32,170 nucleotides of DNA, from contig QXVZ01011482.1 in assembly GCA_008931825.1 (NCBI GenBank), positions 1 through 32,170 of the forward strand, given 5' to 3'. Below, in pieces: positions 11,738-22,843 of the stretch. How positions within the stretch are numbered: position 1 is the first letter of the stretch; each line of letters begins with the position of its first letter. This stretch comes from Phallusia fumigata (lineage: Eukaryota; Chordata; Ascidiacea; Phlebobranchia; Ascidiidae). The notes under the pieces are model-generated. The model was not told the DNA's origin. It searched no databases and was given only the letters and a program-made list of their open reading frames with translations. The translations under genes and the position numbers were made by a program.

Positions 11738-11996
11738 GATGTACCGTTAAACGGGTACGACCAGTAAATGTAAAACCCAGCTTGGGCTCGGCTTCAAACA
11801 AAAATCGAAGTGGTCGCTAACATTAACACTGTCCCAGTCTTCGTAATATGAAGGTTGATTTCTAAACGAACAGAAATGGATTACACATTAAAGTACTTGC
11901 AATGTCCCAACAATCAACGAATTTGTGCTGGCCACAATCGGATTCGAGTGCTGGCTCGTCACGAGATCAATCCACTCGTCAGATGACGCAAACAAT

Positions 11997-12002
11997 CACG
12001 TG
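11997..12002. promoter_or_regulatory. E-box CACGTG upstream of ATP6V0A (CLEAR-like)
   Basis: The sequence is TCACGTGC, about 260 bases upstream of the start codon at 11737. Vertebrate V-ATPase genes are TFEB targets through GTCACGTGAC-type CLEAR elements (established knowledge); this site matches the TCACGTG core. The role here is an inference. Confidence 0.35.
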
Positions 12003-12319
12003 CATTAACAAGAGCCAACTTCTTTCTCTACATTTTATTCCAGGTCACCCCACTCCGTATGACTTTTTTATTCACGCTTGATTAAACTTCAACAATTCAA
12101 TAAAAACAAAACAACATGTGCAAATCAAATAAATAAAGTGAATTACCATAAAGCAGTAACCAAAAATCACAGATTACTAATTTAAATCGATTTAAATAGG
12201 AAAATAAAATCAGTAAACGTTTTTATGAGCTTTTTTCTTTTTGACCGTGTACCAGGGATTTAGTCAGAGTCTCAAACATGCGACCGGCCAGCAAAAATGG
12301 TTCAGTATGGTGAGGCGAG

Positions 12320-12402
12320 AATAGCTTTACGGTACGGTACGTATTAAGTTGCGCATACCACGTACCTTTTGATGATTTTTGCCTCGTACTGCTATCCATT
12401 GT
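12320..12402 (-). repeat. Diverged relative of the GTAC-rich inverted-repeat element
   Basis: On the minus strand this reads GGATAGCAGTAC, then AAAAGGTAC, GGTATGC and a GTACCGTACC run, paralleling the order of words at 10936-11035. Only one end is recognisable. Confidence 0.45.
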
Positions 12403-12416
12403 CAGCGATAGGAAAC

Positions 12417-12688
12417 GAGGGGGACATGTGCCCCCCAAAACCCAAAATCTTGTTTAACTGTTTAAAGCGGGTACAAAGCTGGTTTACTGTTGCATTAAAA
12501 CAATTTTACCACTTTTAAATAGTTTTGCAAGAGTTCGGCGATCGCAAACAGTTTTAACGGCGTTTTAAGACCGTCTCAGCCGAAATGTAACCCATTTTTT
12601 GCGACACAAGAATCTGTATTGTGACGTCATAAATTCAATAAGACGCATCCGCACAAAAATTACTTAAATAAAACAAATGTCCCCCCCA
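12417..12688. repeat. Possible short inverted-repeat element in the intergenic spacer
   Basis: GAGGGGGACATGTG at 12417-12430 faces CAAATGTCCCCCCCA at 12675-12688 as an imperfect terminal inverted repeat about 270 bp apart. There is no ORF and no second copy in the window, so the call is tentative. Confidence 0.35.
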
Positions 12689-12847
12689 ATATTTTCGAAG
12701 GATTTGCGTCACGGCCGTATAGGTTTAGTAAACGGCATGAATAAGTTACAATTCAATACAAATCTATTCCCATAAAGTATTTTTTCCTCTCATGATATCA
12801 TGCACCGTAAAAAATACTCATATGTCGGGCCTTGGGTTACTTTGCAA

Positions 12848-13575
12848 GTTTTCACTTAGCCCTCGAAGAAATTTGAAGACCTCTAGTGAAATAGTCGATA
12901 CGTTACTGGTGTATACCGCCTGGATCAGTGCTTTCTTATCGCACATAGTATTCGAATTTGGGACGCTTAACCAATGCACTGTAAAAACACCCAGTTGCAG
13001 TTACAACTGAGACAATATTCAATGGTGTGAATAATCTGGTGGATCATTATTTCACTCATGATGAACTAGAAACAGAAATTTCAACTATTGATGGTGTTAA
13101 CATAACAAAGCTACACAAACTATGCCACTTCATTTATCCATGTAAGTTCTCAACATGACACTTGTTTTCACTTAGCCCTCGAAGAAATTTGAAGACCTCT
13201 AGTGAAATAGTCGATACGTTACTGGTGTATACCGCCTGGATCAGTGCTTTCTTATCGCACATAGTATTCGAATTTGGGACGCTTAACCAATGCACTGTAA
13301 AAACACCCAGTTGCAGTTACAACTGAGACAATATTCAATGGTGTGAATAATCTGGTGGATCATTATTTCACTCATGATGAACTAGAAACAGAAATTTCAA
13401 CTATTGATGGTGTTAACATAACAAAGCTACACAAACTATGCCACTTCATTTATCCATGTAAGTTCTCAACATGACACTTGTTTTCACTTAGCCCTCGAAG
13501 AAATTTGAAGACCTCTAGTGAAATAGTCGATACGTTACTGGTGTATACCGCCTGGATCAGTGCTTTCTTATCGCA
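12848..13575. repeat. 316-bp tandem repeat (2.3 units) carrying a broken V-ATPase exon 19
   Basis: Units start at 12848, 13164 and 13480. The first two look identical and the third stops at the N (13576) after 96 bases. Each full unit joins ~156 bp of unrelated sequence to ~160 bp that begins inside exon 19 of the upstream V-ATPase gene and runs into its intron. The exon fragment (13320-13381, and again 13004-13065) reads [20 protein letters not shown] on the minus strand and then departs from the family. The sequence right of the N (GTTCTCAACATGACACTT at 13577) matches 13462-13479 before diverging. A real rearrangement and an assembler loop both fit. Confidence 0.8.
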
Positions 13576-16500
13576 NGTTCTCAACATGACACTTTTGTCT
13601 AACATTTGTCCATGTAATCATTGTTGGCAATTCAACAGTTTACTAAGCCAACCTCTTCCTCCTTTTCATCCACACTTTCTGTATCAATTGTTGTAGCATG
13701 TTCCAGGTGATCATGGTTAATAATGGATGCCTCATCTGAGGTCTCATCCACTGCAACCCTTACTCCAGCATATGTAGTTGTTCCCTGTTTGCAATGCAAT
13801 TAGGTAAAATCACAAGTGCAAAATAAAACCCCCATGCACTACAATACTTTCACACTACCACAATTAAAATCAACTAAACTTATGATGTGATCCCAAAACC
13901 AAATGTGAAAACAAGTTTGACCCATTTTTTAAAGTCATTCAAAATCGCTTTGACAAGCTTGTACTAAACAAAAAGCAACTTAACCCAACAAAATATGGGT
14001 GCATGGATGCTGCAAGGCAGCTTGACAGCCACCAGAGGTAATAAAAATTACATGCCCACAACCCATGAAGAACAGAGAACCGCACATGTGAACTACATGT
14101 CACCACATACCCTGTGTTGAGCATTAGAGGAGAATGTACTGCCAGGATTGTACACAGGATCAACATGAACAATACACTAAAACACACAGTCACAGCACTG
14201 TGAATAGACACTTACAAACGAACAGTGTAACAGACACAACTTTTCAATAATAGAACTGAAGCATTGCTAGTAAAAACCAACCTAGTGTTTAGGCTTTATT
14301 ACAGCTCATGTAACCAAACCCAACATATTGTATTGATAATGTTTCGACAATGACTGTTGTCAACATTGGGGATTAGTTGAGTTAAAGTGTTTACAAGTTG
14401 CAGTTATACTGACCCAGGCAAGGCATAGAACAAAATGCATGTTTTAATGCGGTCTAACTATCCCCAAATCGATATACCGAATCACAAAGTAAAGGACATA
14501 AACAAGCTGCTAAAATCATACTTAGCAGCATCAACAACTCCATTGAATGCTCAAGCATACTGATTAGAATGCGCCAAAGTGAAGATAAAACATATGAGTC
14601 ATGCACAGAAAAATCAGGTCATGCTTACCTGCTGCTTTTGTTTTTTGTGCTGAATATAGAGGATGATTGGCTTAGTAAACAACATCCATGGTATACAAAG
14701 AATTGCCAAAAGTACAACACATATTTGAACAGGATTTTGACCCGCATACAACAAAGTATGTGCTTTGGCAGTTGGTGCAGTAAACATAAACATGTTGATT
14801 AAGCCAATNAGGACATAAACAAGCTGCTAAAATCATACTTAGCAGCATCAACAACTCCATTGAATGCTCAAGCATACTGATTAGAATGCGCCAAAGTGAA
14901 GATAAAACATGAGTCATGCACAGAAAAATCAGGTCATGCTTACCTGCTGCTTTTGTTTTTTGTGCTGAATATAGAGGATGATTGGCTTAGTAAACAACAT
15001 CCATGGTATACAAAGAATTGCCAAAAGTACAACACATATTTGAACAGGATTTTGACCCGCATACAACAAAGTATGTGCTTTGGCAGTTGGTGCAGTAAAC
15101 ATAAACATGTTGATTAAGCCAATTAAAAGGCTTGGTGCTGCCTGCAAATAAAATAATTTAGATATTGAATCCACATAAAAATACCAAAAAAGCTCTGTAA
15201 TACAGATTGACAAACAATAAAAAGTTCTTACAGCAGAATCCTTGGCAGTCCAAGCAATCCATTTGTAGATGATAATAATGCACAAATAGCCAATCACACA
15301 CAGTAAGAAAAGCATTTGTGGAATCCATTCACAGTAAAGTGTCAGCCTGTTCTTGAAGTACCTAAGGGTAAAGAATAGTATCAACAAAATTTGGCAATGA
15401 AAATAACAAGTTCATAATTATGCAACGTTATGCATTTGCAAGATGGTGAAAGTCAAGTTTTAACAATTGGCACTTTGTTATTGGTAAAATAATTAAAATA
15501 ACAAAACGATTTTACATAGATTGTTCCAACCACCAAAAGAATGAAACTGCTAGATCGTTTTATTCATAATATACTTTTTGGGATATTTGGGTGCAGTTCA
15601 AATGTTTTATTCACGAAAGGTGACCTATAAATGTTTATTGAACTTACACATGGTTGCAGAAGGCGAGAATCAAACCAAAGATCATTTGGACTGTGCCCAG
15701 GATAACAGCACTCTTCATTTTGTAACTGTTACTGAAGGTAATTTTGTTGAAAGCAGATTGCCAAACCTTAAAACATATTGTTTGAGTTACTAAACCATTG
15801 TTTCTAAATTATAGACAAAAAAACAAACAAACCGGATCCATTCCATATGCATAGGGTGAGCCAGCATAGTTTGGTCCACGAAATACTCCATTTTTTGCTG
15901 GATCTAATGTCAAGGTAGCAGACTTAAGGGCTGCAGGTCTATTTTGTAATAGAATCATGAACGACAAGTCACCAAAAATGTATTGATAAAAGCAGGACAT
16001 ACGTGTAGTCCATAGCTGTGGCATTCCATGAAGAACCAAATATGTTTATGGAACGTGAAAAGCATTCATTATACAAAAATCCTGTATACATTGAGAAAAG
16101 GCCCATGAGCAGTATCAAGTAGCGTCCACCAAACATCATTTCCCAAATCTACAATAGTAAAGTGTTACATTGTTTGTTTTGGGGATTACAAGAGTAATAC
16201 AAAATTTGGTAACACAAATTTCATTTTCAAAAACGAAGTACAATAAACTGCAAATCTTTGCCTAATCTGGATGCAATTGGAGGTACATGACTATTTCACA
16301 GATAAGTTGAGCTTTTAAATCTCCTGATCCAAATTTTTTACTTTACAATTGTATAGTAAAAAAAAGGAATTCTATCATGTTTGGGTTGGTAATATGTTAA
16401 ATTAAGGTGATTTTTTTCAATCAATCACTACATTAATCAGGTTAGACTTGTNATAAGTTGAGCTTTTAAATCTCCTGATCCAATTTTTTTACTTTACAAT

Positions 16501-19500
16501 TGTACAGTAAAAAAAAGGAATTCTATCATGTGTGGGTTGGTAATATGTTAAATTAAGGTGATTTTTTTCCATCAATCACTACATTAATCAGGTTAGACTT
16601 GTAACAAACATCTTCAGTTAATCCGGATCTTTGCCAAATTCGGATGAATTTGTTTTTACCTCATTAGCATCTTTGCTTGCAAGAAACTTTTTTTCGTTAA
16701 TAACCAAGTAGAGACCAAACAGAAACATCAGAAATCCATGGCCAACATCACCAAACATGACAGCAAACAAAAATGGAAAGGTGATGATTGTAAAAGGTGC
16801 TGACAACAAACGGATGATTAAATTTTTAACAGGTTATGTCGAAATTTTGTTTGTGTACTTACCAGGATTCACCTCACGATAGTTTGCAACTCCAAATGCA
16901 TCAATCAGGTTTTGAAATGCATATGTGAACATATCTGTACGATTGTATGTAGGTGGTTCATTTTCATATTTCATTTGTTGCAATATGGAAGGAACAGATG
17001 AACCACTCATTTCCTATCCAGACACAATCAGTAATAATTTATTAGCTCAACATAAAAACGGTCTAATTACTTACAGTGCCACGGCGTAATGCAAGTTGAA
17101 CTCGGTCAAGTTCAACAACAGGAACCCAACATTCAGCAATCAGACATTTCTCAGCAATGTTGACATTGAATAAATTCAAAGTGTGATAAATAGATTTGAT
17201 TTTTCTCACTTTGATGAACCAAATTCGAATGCTTCGAGCCACTTGAGACAAAACCAAGCGACGATGATCTTCAGTTTGGTTCAGCACCTGTATTAAAAAC
17301 ATTGTAAACAAACCTTCACATGTTTGAGAAAATGTTTTTTATTTTTTGCAAATAAAATGAACGCGAGTAATTACAGTTTGCAGATCTTCTATGCGTGTCA
17401 TAACTCCAATAGCAATTTCACGACGCTCTTGTGGAGTTTCAGGGCATGGATAGAGGGTGGCACGAAATCTGAAAATGAATTTAAAACTGATTTGCCAATC
17501 TGCCTGAGATCAAAGCTACAGTACTTAATTAATATGTATGATTGCTTAACAAGCCGAAAATGATCTGAGAGAATTGATGTCAGAGTTGGTTAACAGAGTC
17601 ATAATGAAAAAAATATAACAAGGAAAAACATAGCAAAAACATGTTTAACATTTAAAAAGCTTGGTCAGGAAAACTCAACTTAACTTCAATGGAACAGCCC
17701 TTTTAGTGATTCAAGATTAATTTTTATTGTGTTAGGAATTGAATTGATGGATTATGCTTAATGTTTGACAAAAAAAGCCTTTTCCAAGTTTAAACACACA
17801 ACTTTAGCAATGGTACAACGATATCACAACAATATACAAGACACAGAAAAACATTTGGTAACCTTACCCCTCACAGATTTTTTTTACTCTGCTTTTTAGC
17901 TGGTCACCTTGAAAGAAAATAATGAAGACACATTTGTTCACAGAATCACCCTAGATTGAAAAACACATTAATTTTCTATTAGCTAGTTGTTTGTTCTGCA
18001 AATCCAACAGAAAAAACACAGACACATACTGTATACGGATCATCCAATGGAGTTTCTATCTCACTGTATCTCAAAAACACATTCCCTCTGCAAGCACGCC
18101 ACAAGACTCTTTCAAATGCTGGCACTTTCTCTCTGAGAATAACCCCAGCAACAAATCTGAGAAAAAGAATGAGGTTAAATAAAAGATTTATTCACGTATT
18201 TAGCATAAATTTGTTCTGCTCATCTGTAAGTTCACTGTATCAAAATCTGTTGCACTCTATTATTTCTTTCACTGTCTGCCATACATGAGTGAAGAATTAC
18301 TTTTGACTTTTTACCTTCAGTTGTGTATCTTACCCAAGCTTTAGTGTGGTTTGTTGTTGTCGGCGAAATTCATCTAATGCATCTTCTTCATATGAATCAT
18401 AATTTTCCATCTGAAGGTTAGAATGATGCAGAAATGCATTTTAACTTTCTAACATCTATACTTGAGCCAAGAATGTCAACAATGAATCGTAAAAATTGGT
18501 TACTGGTGACTAATTAAGCAGAAGAAATGATAATCAAGTTAAGGAGGGTTAGGCAGTAAAGAAGAATGACAAAAGGAATCATGCAGCTAAGTGCAATAAG
18601 TTAGAAACTACATAGCATCATACAACACCCGGAAAACTGTACAGAAAAGTGGATATTGATGTATGATTCCCTTCACAGAGAAATTTATGAACATTCAAGA
18701 CAAATCAAGTCCAACATGTGACAAGAAACTCAGCAGGCACAACACACATAAAGCAAGGTAGAATAACAAGAATCTATGCTGCACTGTCATTTAAATCCTA
18801 AATCTAAGCTGTTACTGTTCTTACATCTGCACTTAAGTTTACTCTTACTGACAAGTTCGTGATGGACCTTGTTTTGATTGGAATAAATTGTTTTTTGTTG
18901 AAAACTCACCCGAGCTTAGTAAAAGGTGCACGACCCAAATCATTAGTTAGAAGTGAACGAGAACTTTCATCTTCAGCTCCAGAACCAATTAAATCTTGTT
19001 GCTCATGTAACATTGCGGCCTTAATTGAATAACATGCAGGGCAAATGACGAACACAACACAAACACAACTACACACATATTGTCCTATAGGCTATTGACC
19101 TAGCTATCAAAATTTGCCTAACATTTTTCCACATGGTATTGACTTAGTTAACAGGAAATGAAAGCAAGCAAAAGATTTGTCATTTTTCAATTCAGCACAT
19201 CATTTGTCATGCAAATAATTGTCATTATGACATACTCGTGTTTTCCAGACTACAAATTCCTGATGACCTTTTTACATGTGTTTGGTGGTAAAAATTTAAC
19301 TATACTACTGTATTGTAGAAAAGTAGAATAGCTGGTATATTCTATAAAAGTTGTTTCGAATCCAAGTCCTATATGCTTTTGGCAGAATGACACATAGAAT
19401 TTTAAGTGACAAAACAACAATAAAATAAAAACAACAATGTTTATGTAACTTAGAAAATAGAAATACCCCTTGGCTTCTACAGTGATTGCATTTAAACATG

Positions 19501-22500
19501 TTAAAATGTGAGATGTGCGGTCGCTACAGTTACCTATGTAATGATTTATATCTATGTCAAAAGCGAGATTTTAACCCCATAGCCACGGTAACCCAACGTT
19601 TGACCTGCAGTAATGTTTGGCTAAGTCGCACAAACAACATTACACAAATTCTAAATGACCTTTTCCAATGCAATTTTAGTGATGCGCTACAAATTCAACC
19701 ATAACATTGACAGACCACATAAAAGTCAATATGCTACTGACTATCTGGAACCATAATAAAGTTTTACATTTTTTACATTATAAAATTACAAAGATAAGAA
19801 TAACATTTTTTAAATTTTTACAAAAGTTTTAAATATTTTTATTAATTTTAAAGCTTGGGATGATGCACAATGATTGGTCAAAATGACCTTTTGCAACTGA
19901 CCAAACACGTGCAGGTTTGAATTTAAATTTGCCATTTACGTCAGGTAATTGAAACCAACATTACATTGCATAAAATGTGACAACATTTGCATGTAACTAA
20001 TATGGCCACATGTTTGGCATTGGTTAACACAAAAAGGGTTATCACCCTCGGGTACAAGAGATGTAAGGCATGTGATACTTCTTTTTTCTTACTTGACATT
20101 TGCCAAAATTGATTTAAGACTTGGATTCAACATTTTTGATTGGAAACAACTGTTATAAAATAGCCGGCCTTTCTACCATGAACATTCACATCCATATTTA
20201 CTAATTATGTAGATAATGCATTTACAAAAAACATTAGGAAAATGAATGTAATCATTTTAACCAAACACTTTTTAANAAAACAAACAGAGTGAAAACAACC
20301 CCCCCCCCCTTTCAGGAAGGGGACCCATAATAAAAACAACAATGTTTATGTAACTTAGAAAATAGAAATACCCCTTGACTTCTACAATGATTTCCTTTAA
20401 ACATATTAAACTGTGAGAAGTGCGGTCGCTACAGTTGCCCATGTAATGATTTATACCTATGTCAAAAGCGAGAATTTAACCCCATAGCTACGGTAACCCA
20501 AAATTTGACCTGCAGTAATGTTTCGCTAAGTCGCACAAACAACATTACACAAATTCTAAATGACCTTTTCCAATGCAGTTTTAGTGATGCGCTACAAATT
20601 CAACCATAACATTGACAGACCAAATAAAAGTCAATATGCTACTGACTATCTGGAACCATAATAAAGTTTTACATTTTTTGCATTATAAAATTACAAAGAT
20701 AAGAATAACACATTTTAAATTTTTACAAAAGTTTTAAATATTTTTGTTAATTTTAAAGCTTGGGATGATGCACAATGATTGGTCAAAACGACCTTTTGCA
20801 ACTGAAGTCTTAGAGCAGACATCCTAAAACAAATCAAAAGCGTGTATATGTATACATAGGTGTATGTATGTGGTATCCAACTGCAGAGGTAGCAAACTGG
20901 CACTTTGCGGGAAAACATTACTGTGGCATTTTGAAAAGCTGATGGGTCACATGCCACTTGGGGTCAAAGTTAGAGTTTCCCATCTATCATCTTCAAAAAT
21001 TTTTAGCAGAGAAAATTTAAGCAGAGAGTTTTTTTGTAAAAGATATAATAATAACAAACAGCTAAGTTTAGATTGCAAAAATATAGGGATTGTATTGAAA
21101 AAACGTAGAATATTGAAACCTGAGAAATCAAACATGTGCAGGTTTGAAATTAAATTTGCCATTTACGTCAGGTAATTGAAACCAACATTACATTGCATAA
21201 AATGTGACAACATTTGCATGTAACTAATATGGCCACATGTTTGGCATTGGTTAACGCAAAAAGGGTTATCACCCTCAGGTACAAGAGATGTAAGGCATGT
21301 GGTACTTCTTTTTTCTTACTTGACATTTGCCAAAATTGATTTAAGACTTGGATTCAATATTTTTGATTGAAAACAACTGTTATAAAATAGCCGGCCTTTC
21401 TACCATAAACATTCACATCCATACTTACTAATTATGTAGATAATGCATTTACAAAAAACATTAGGAATAAGAATGTAATCATTTTAACCAAACACTTTTT
21501 AATACAACCAATATGAAGGTAAACATACAAGCTCCAAGCAATAAGTATATGCATATTATATACTCACATACAAGAAACAGAAAGTCACAAAACATTACAA
21601 ACAAGAAAATAGATATTGTGAGTTTAAATGTGTAATTATAGATGACCTAAAAAAATAAAAACAGGCATGCTGCACCTACTATAGGTTTTTATAATCTCCA
21701 TGCTTAACAAACATGCAATGCATCAAAGACAATCTTTGAAAGATATTTGGCAAGGCAATCACTACCCATATTACGGACAAAAATTATTTTTTCAGAGCTA
21801 ACATAATTTTGTGCAAAAAACTTAAAAACAAATTTCTGCATACATTTCACTAATATACAAATGGTGGAGCAATCTACTCTTTTTCTAGCTCCATTCTGAC
21901 AACTTTCTGAATAGAATATTTCTTGGTTTACTGGTCAACTTTCTAATAAATAAAGTATAAAACAAAATTTGAAACATGCTTGGCATCTTAAACAATCAAC
22001 AAATTAGTGTAAGAAATACATATCTACCATAAAGCTTGCAATGTTCAAATACTGAACATCAAATATAAAAACAAAAGAAAATGTGCGAGCAAGAAAAAAG
22101 CAAATATGATCATGCAATAACACACCAAGGGAATTTGCAAAAAATGTCAAGGACAAACAGATTTATTTTTAGGTCTAAAACCAAGTATTCTCACCTCCTC
22201 AAAAAAGTTTTGTGTCTTTCTTAAAATGTGCTTCAATTCAGTTAACTCAAGAAAATTTCGCTTCAAAGCTTCCTGATTCATGTTAACTTCTTTCATATCA
22301 TTTTCCAACTTCTCAAATTTGGCCTATAAATATCCAAAAAACAGAACTATAGATTCCATACAGCACCAAGCAATCACTGTGATCATTTTATTACCTCAAG
22401 ATCAATCATTTCCCTTGGCAAAGGTGCCAATGGATTTTCACCATTGTCATCAATTGTAATTTTGTCCTTCTTCAACTCCCTTTCCAAAAACCCTTCAAAA

Positions 22501-22843
22501 TAAAAAACCAAAATATTTAGATTTTTTATTAATACAATTTGGAGCCAAGTTTTTAGCGTGATACATACTTAGTTTTCGTTCCATCTCATCACATCTTCTA
22601 ACTTCATTTACAAACTTTCGCTGGAAAGCATTTACATCAGGGTTGAGCTGAAATGAAACAATAACATTGGTAATTTGTGGTTATTAAGACACCAGAAAGT
22701 AAAACATATATAGTACAAAAACTTACATCTCGAAATTGAGCCAATCCAAGTTCCCCCAATTCACTTACACAGGCAAAAGCTGCTTCACTTTGTAAATATA
22801 GTTGTGCCAAGCACATTTCTTCACTTCGAAATAAACTTCCCAT
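13320..22843 (-). CDS. ATP6V0A1: V-type proton ATPase subunit a, upstream paralogue, C-terminus missing
   Basis: Same protein family and exon plan as the gene at 2786-11737. Exons, in transcript order: 22727-22843, 22569-22647, 22395-22492, 22195-22323, 18910-19019 (or 18334-18410), 18030-18156, 17868-17950, 17375-17468, 17075-17287, 16863-17013, 16660-16799, 16003-16148, 15833-15938, 15648-15766, 15232-15361, 14944-15141, 14111-14176, 13653-13784, then a fragment of exon 19 (13320-13381). Exons 1-12 and 14-17 match the paralogue in length exactly; exon 13 is one codon shorter and exon 18 four codons shorter. Exon 18's donor is uncertain (GTTGGC at 13652, or GTAAAC giving start 13644). About 746 codons are assembled before exon 19. 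The break removes [13 protein letters not shown] and everything after, so both essential arginines are absent from the window. Intact splice sites and conserved reading frame elsewhere argue for a living gene whose 3' end is lost at an assembly gap rather than a pseudogene. [10 protein letters not shown] was chosen as start by family match; an in-frame ATG 10 codons upstream exists. Confidence 0.9.
14111..14176 (-). CDS. ATP6V0A1: Upstream ATP6V0A paralogue, 66-bp exon 17
   Basis: Twenty-two codons lie between TTTTAG and GTATGT, containing [20 protein letters not shown]. It is the counterpart of 4124-4189 and likewise phase 0 on both sides. Confidence 0.75.
14493..14808 (-). repeat. Allelic overlap containing most of exon 16 of the upstream paralogue
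   Basis: Positions 14493-14808 repeat 14810-15123 across the N at 14809, differing by a 2-base indel (CATATGAG against CATGAG). The left copy has the donor end of exon 16 (from 14629) and stops mid-exon; only the right copy is complete (14944-15141). Confidence 0.85.
16302..16451. repeat. 150-bp allelic overlap within intron 11 of the upstream paralogue
   Basis: Positions 16302-16451 repeat 16453-16602 across the N at 16452 with a few single-base differences. No exon is involved. Confidence 0.85.
17469..17867. other. Intron 7 of the upstream paralogue, no extra exon seen
   Basis: This is the position equivalent to the 8a exon of the downstream gene. I found no LYPCPE-like coding sequence with splice sites here, so the exon 8 pair appears to be specific to the downstream gene. 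Confidence 0.5.
18334..18410 (-). CDS. ATP6V0A1: Upstream paralogue, alternative exon 5b (mutually exclusive with 5a)
   Basis: This 77-bp exon is bounded by a CAG acceptor and a GTAAG donor. It encodes 25 codons, from [20 protein letters not shown] to a terminal KL, and leaves GG for the next Gly codon. Its entry and exit phases equal those of exon 5a (18910-19019, 110 bp), which ends with the same KLG. Neither length is a multiple of three, so including both shifts the frame. The peptide is 11 residues shorter than 5a and strongly acidic, in a linker of the cytosolic arm that is variable across the family. No counterpart was found in the downstream gene. Confidence 0.8.
18910..19019 (-). CDS. 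ATP6V0A1: Upstream paralogue, alternative exon 5a
   Basis: This 110-bp exon encodes [20 protein letters not shown] and continues to a terminal APFTKLG. It corresponds to exon 5 of the downstream gene (8495-8604, AAMFHEQQ...GPFTKLG) with the same length and phases. The acceptor AAG is weaker than most in the gene, which fits regulated use. Confidence 0.85.
19426..20275. repeat. Allelic copy of intronic sequence (left haplotype)
   Basis: This ~850-bp block matches 20331-21502 across the N at 20276, apart from scattered substitutions and a ~323-bp segment (20806-21128) present only in the right copy. The left copy lacks the hairpin-repeat tail that directly precedes the right copy. Confidence 0.85.
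20277..20330 (+). repeat. Tail of a dispersed hairpin-ended repeat, present in one haplotype
   Basis: AAACAGAGTGAAAACAA, a C-tract and AGGAAGGGGACCCATAA match the 3' ends at 5771-5818 and 9712-9759. The homologous site in the left haplotype (19425/19426) has no such sequence, so the copy is probably polymorphic. The right contig starts inside the element. Confidence 0.6.
20806..21128. mobile_element. ~323-bp insertion present in one haplotype
   Basis: The left haplotype reads ACTGA directly into CCAAACACGTGCAGG (~19906); in the right haplotype the same flanks are separated by 323 bp. No clear terminal inverted repeat or target duplication is visible, so insertion in one allele and deletion in the other remain equally possible. 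Confidence 0.6.

Larger units (their letters stand above)
11738..12847. other. Spacer between the two V-ATPase genes, including the presumed promoter of the downstream one
   Basis: About 1.1 kb separates the start codon of the downstream gene from the tandem repeat at the end of the upstream gene. It contains a CACGTG box and two decayed short repeats. The ORFs here have no recognisable content. No TATA box or CpG-rich block stands out. Confidence 0.5.
19020..22194. other. Intron 4 of the upstream paralogue
   Basis: Its apparent length is inflated by the allelic duplication around the N at 20276. I see no exon in it. It contains several TGCATG words on the transcribed (minus) strand (19033, 19208, 21712, 22111). 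Confidence 0.5.

Noticed and set aside
12792..13010. 72-aa plus-strand ORF repeated at 13478-13696 as a gene family
   Set aside because: It falls within the 316-bp tandem repeat, so the similarity is a property of the repeat; there is no recognisable motif.
12848..13575. CRISPR array or satellite DNA
   Set aside because: Units of 316 bp without spacers in a eukaryotic gene region, only about 2.3 copies, and containing an exon fragment.
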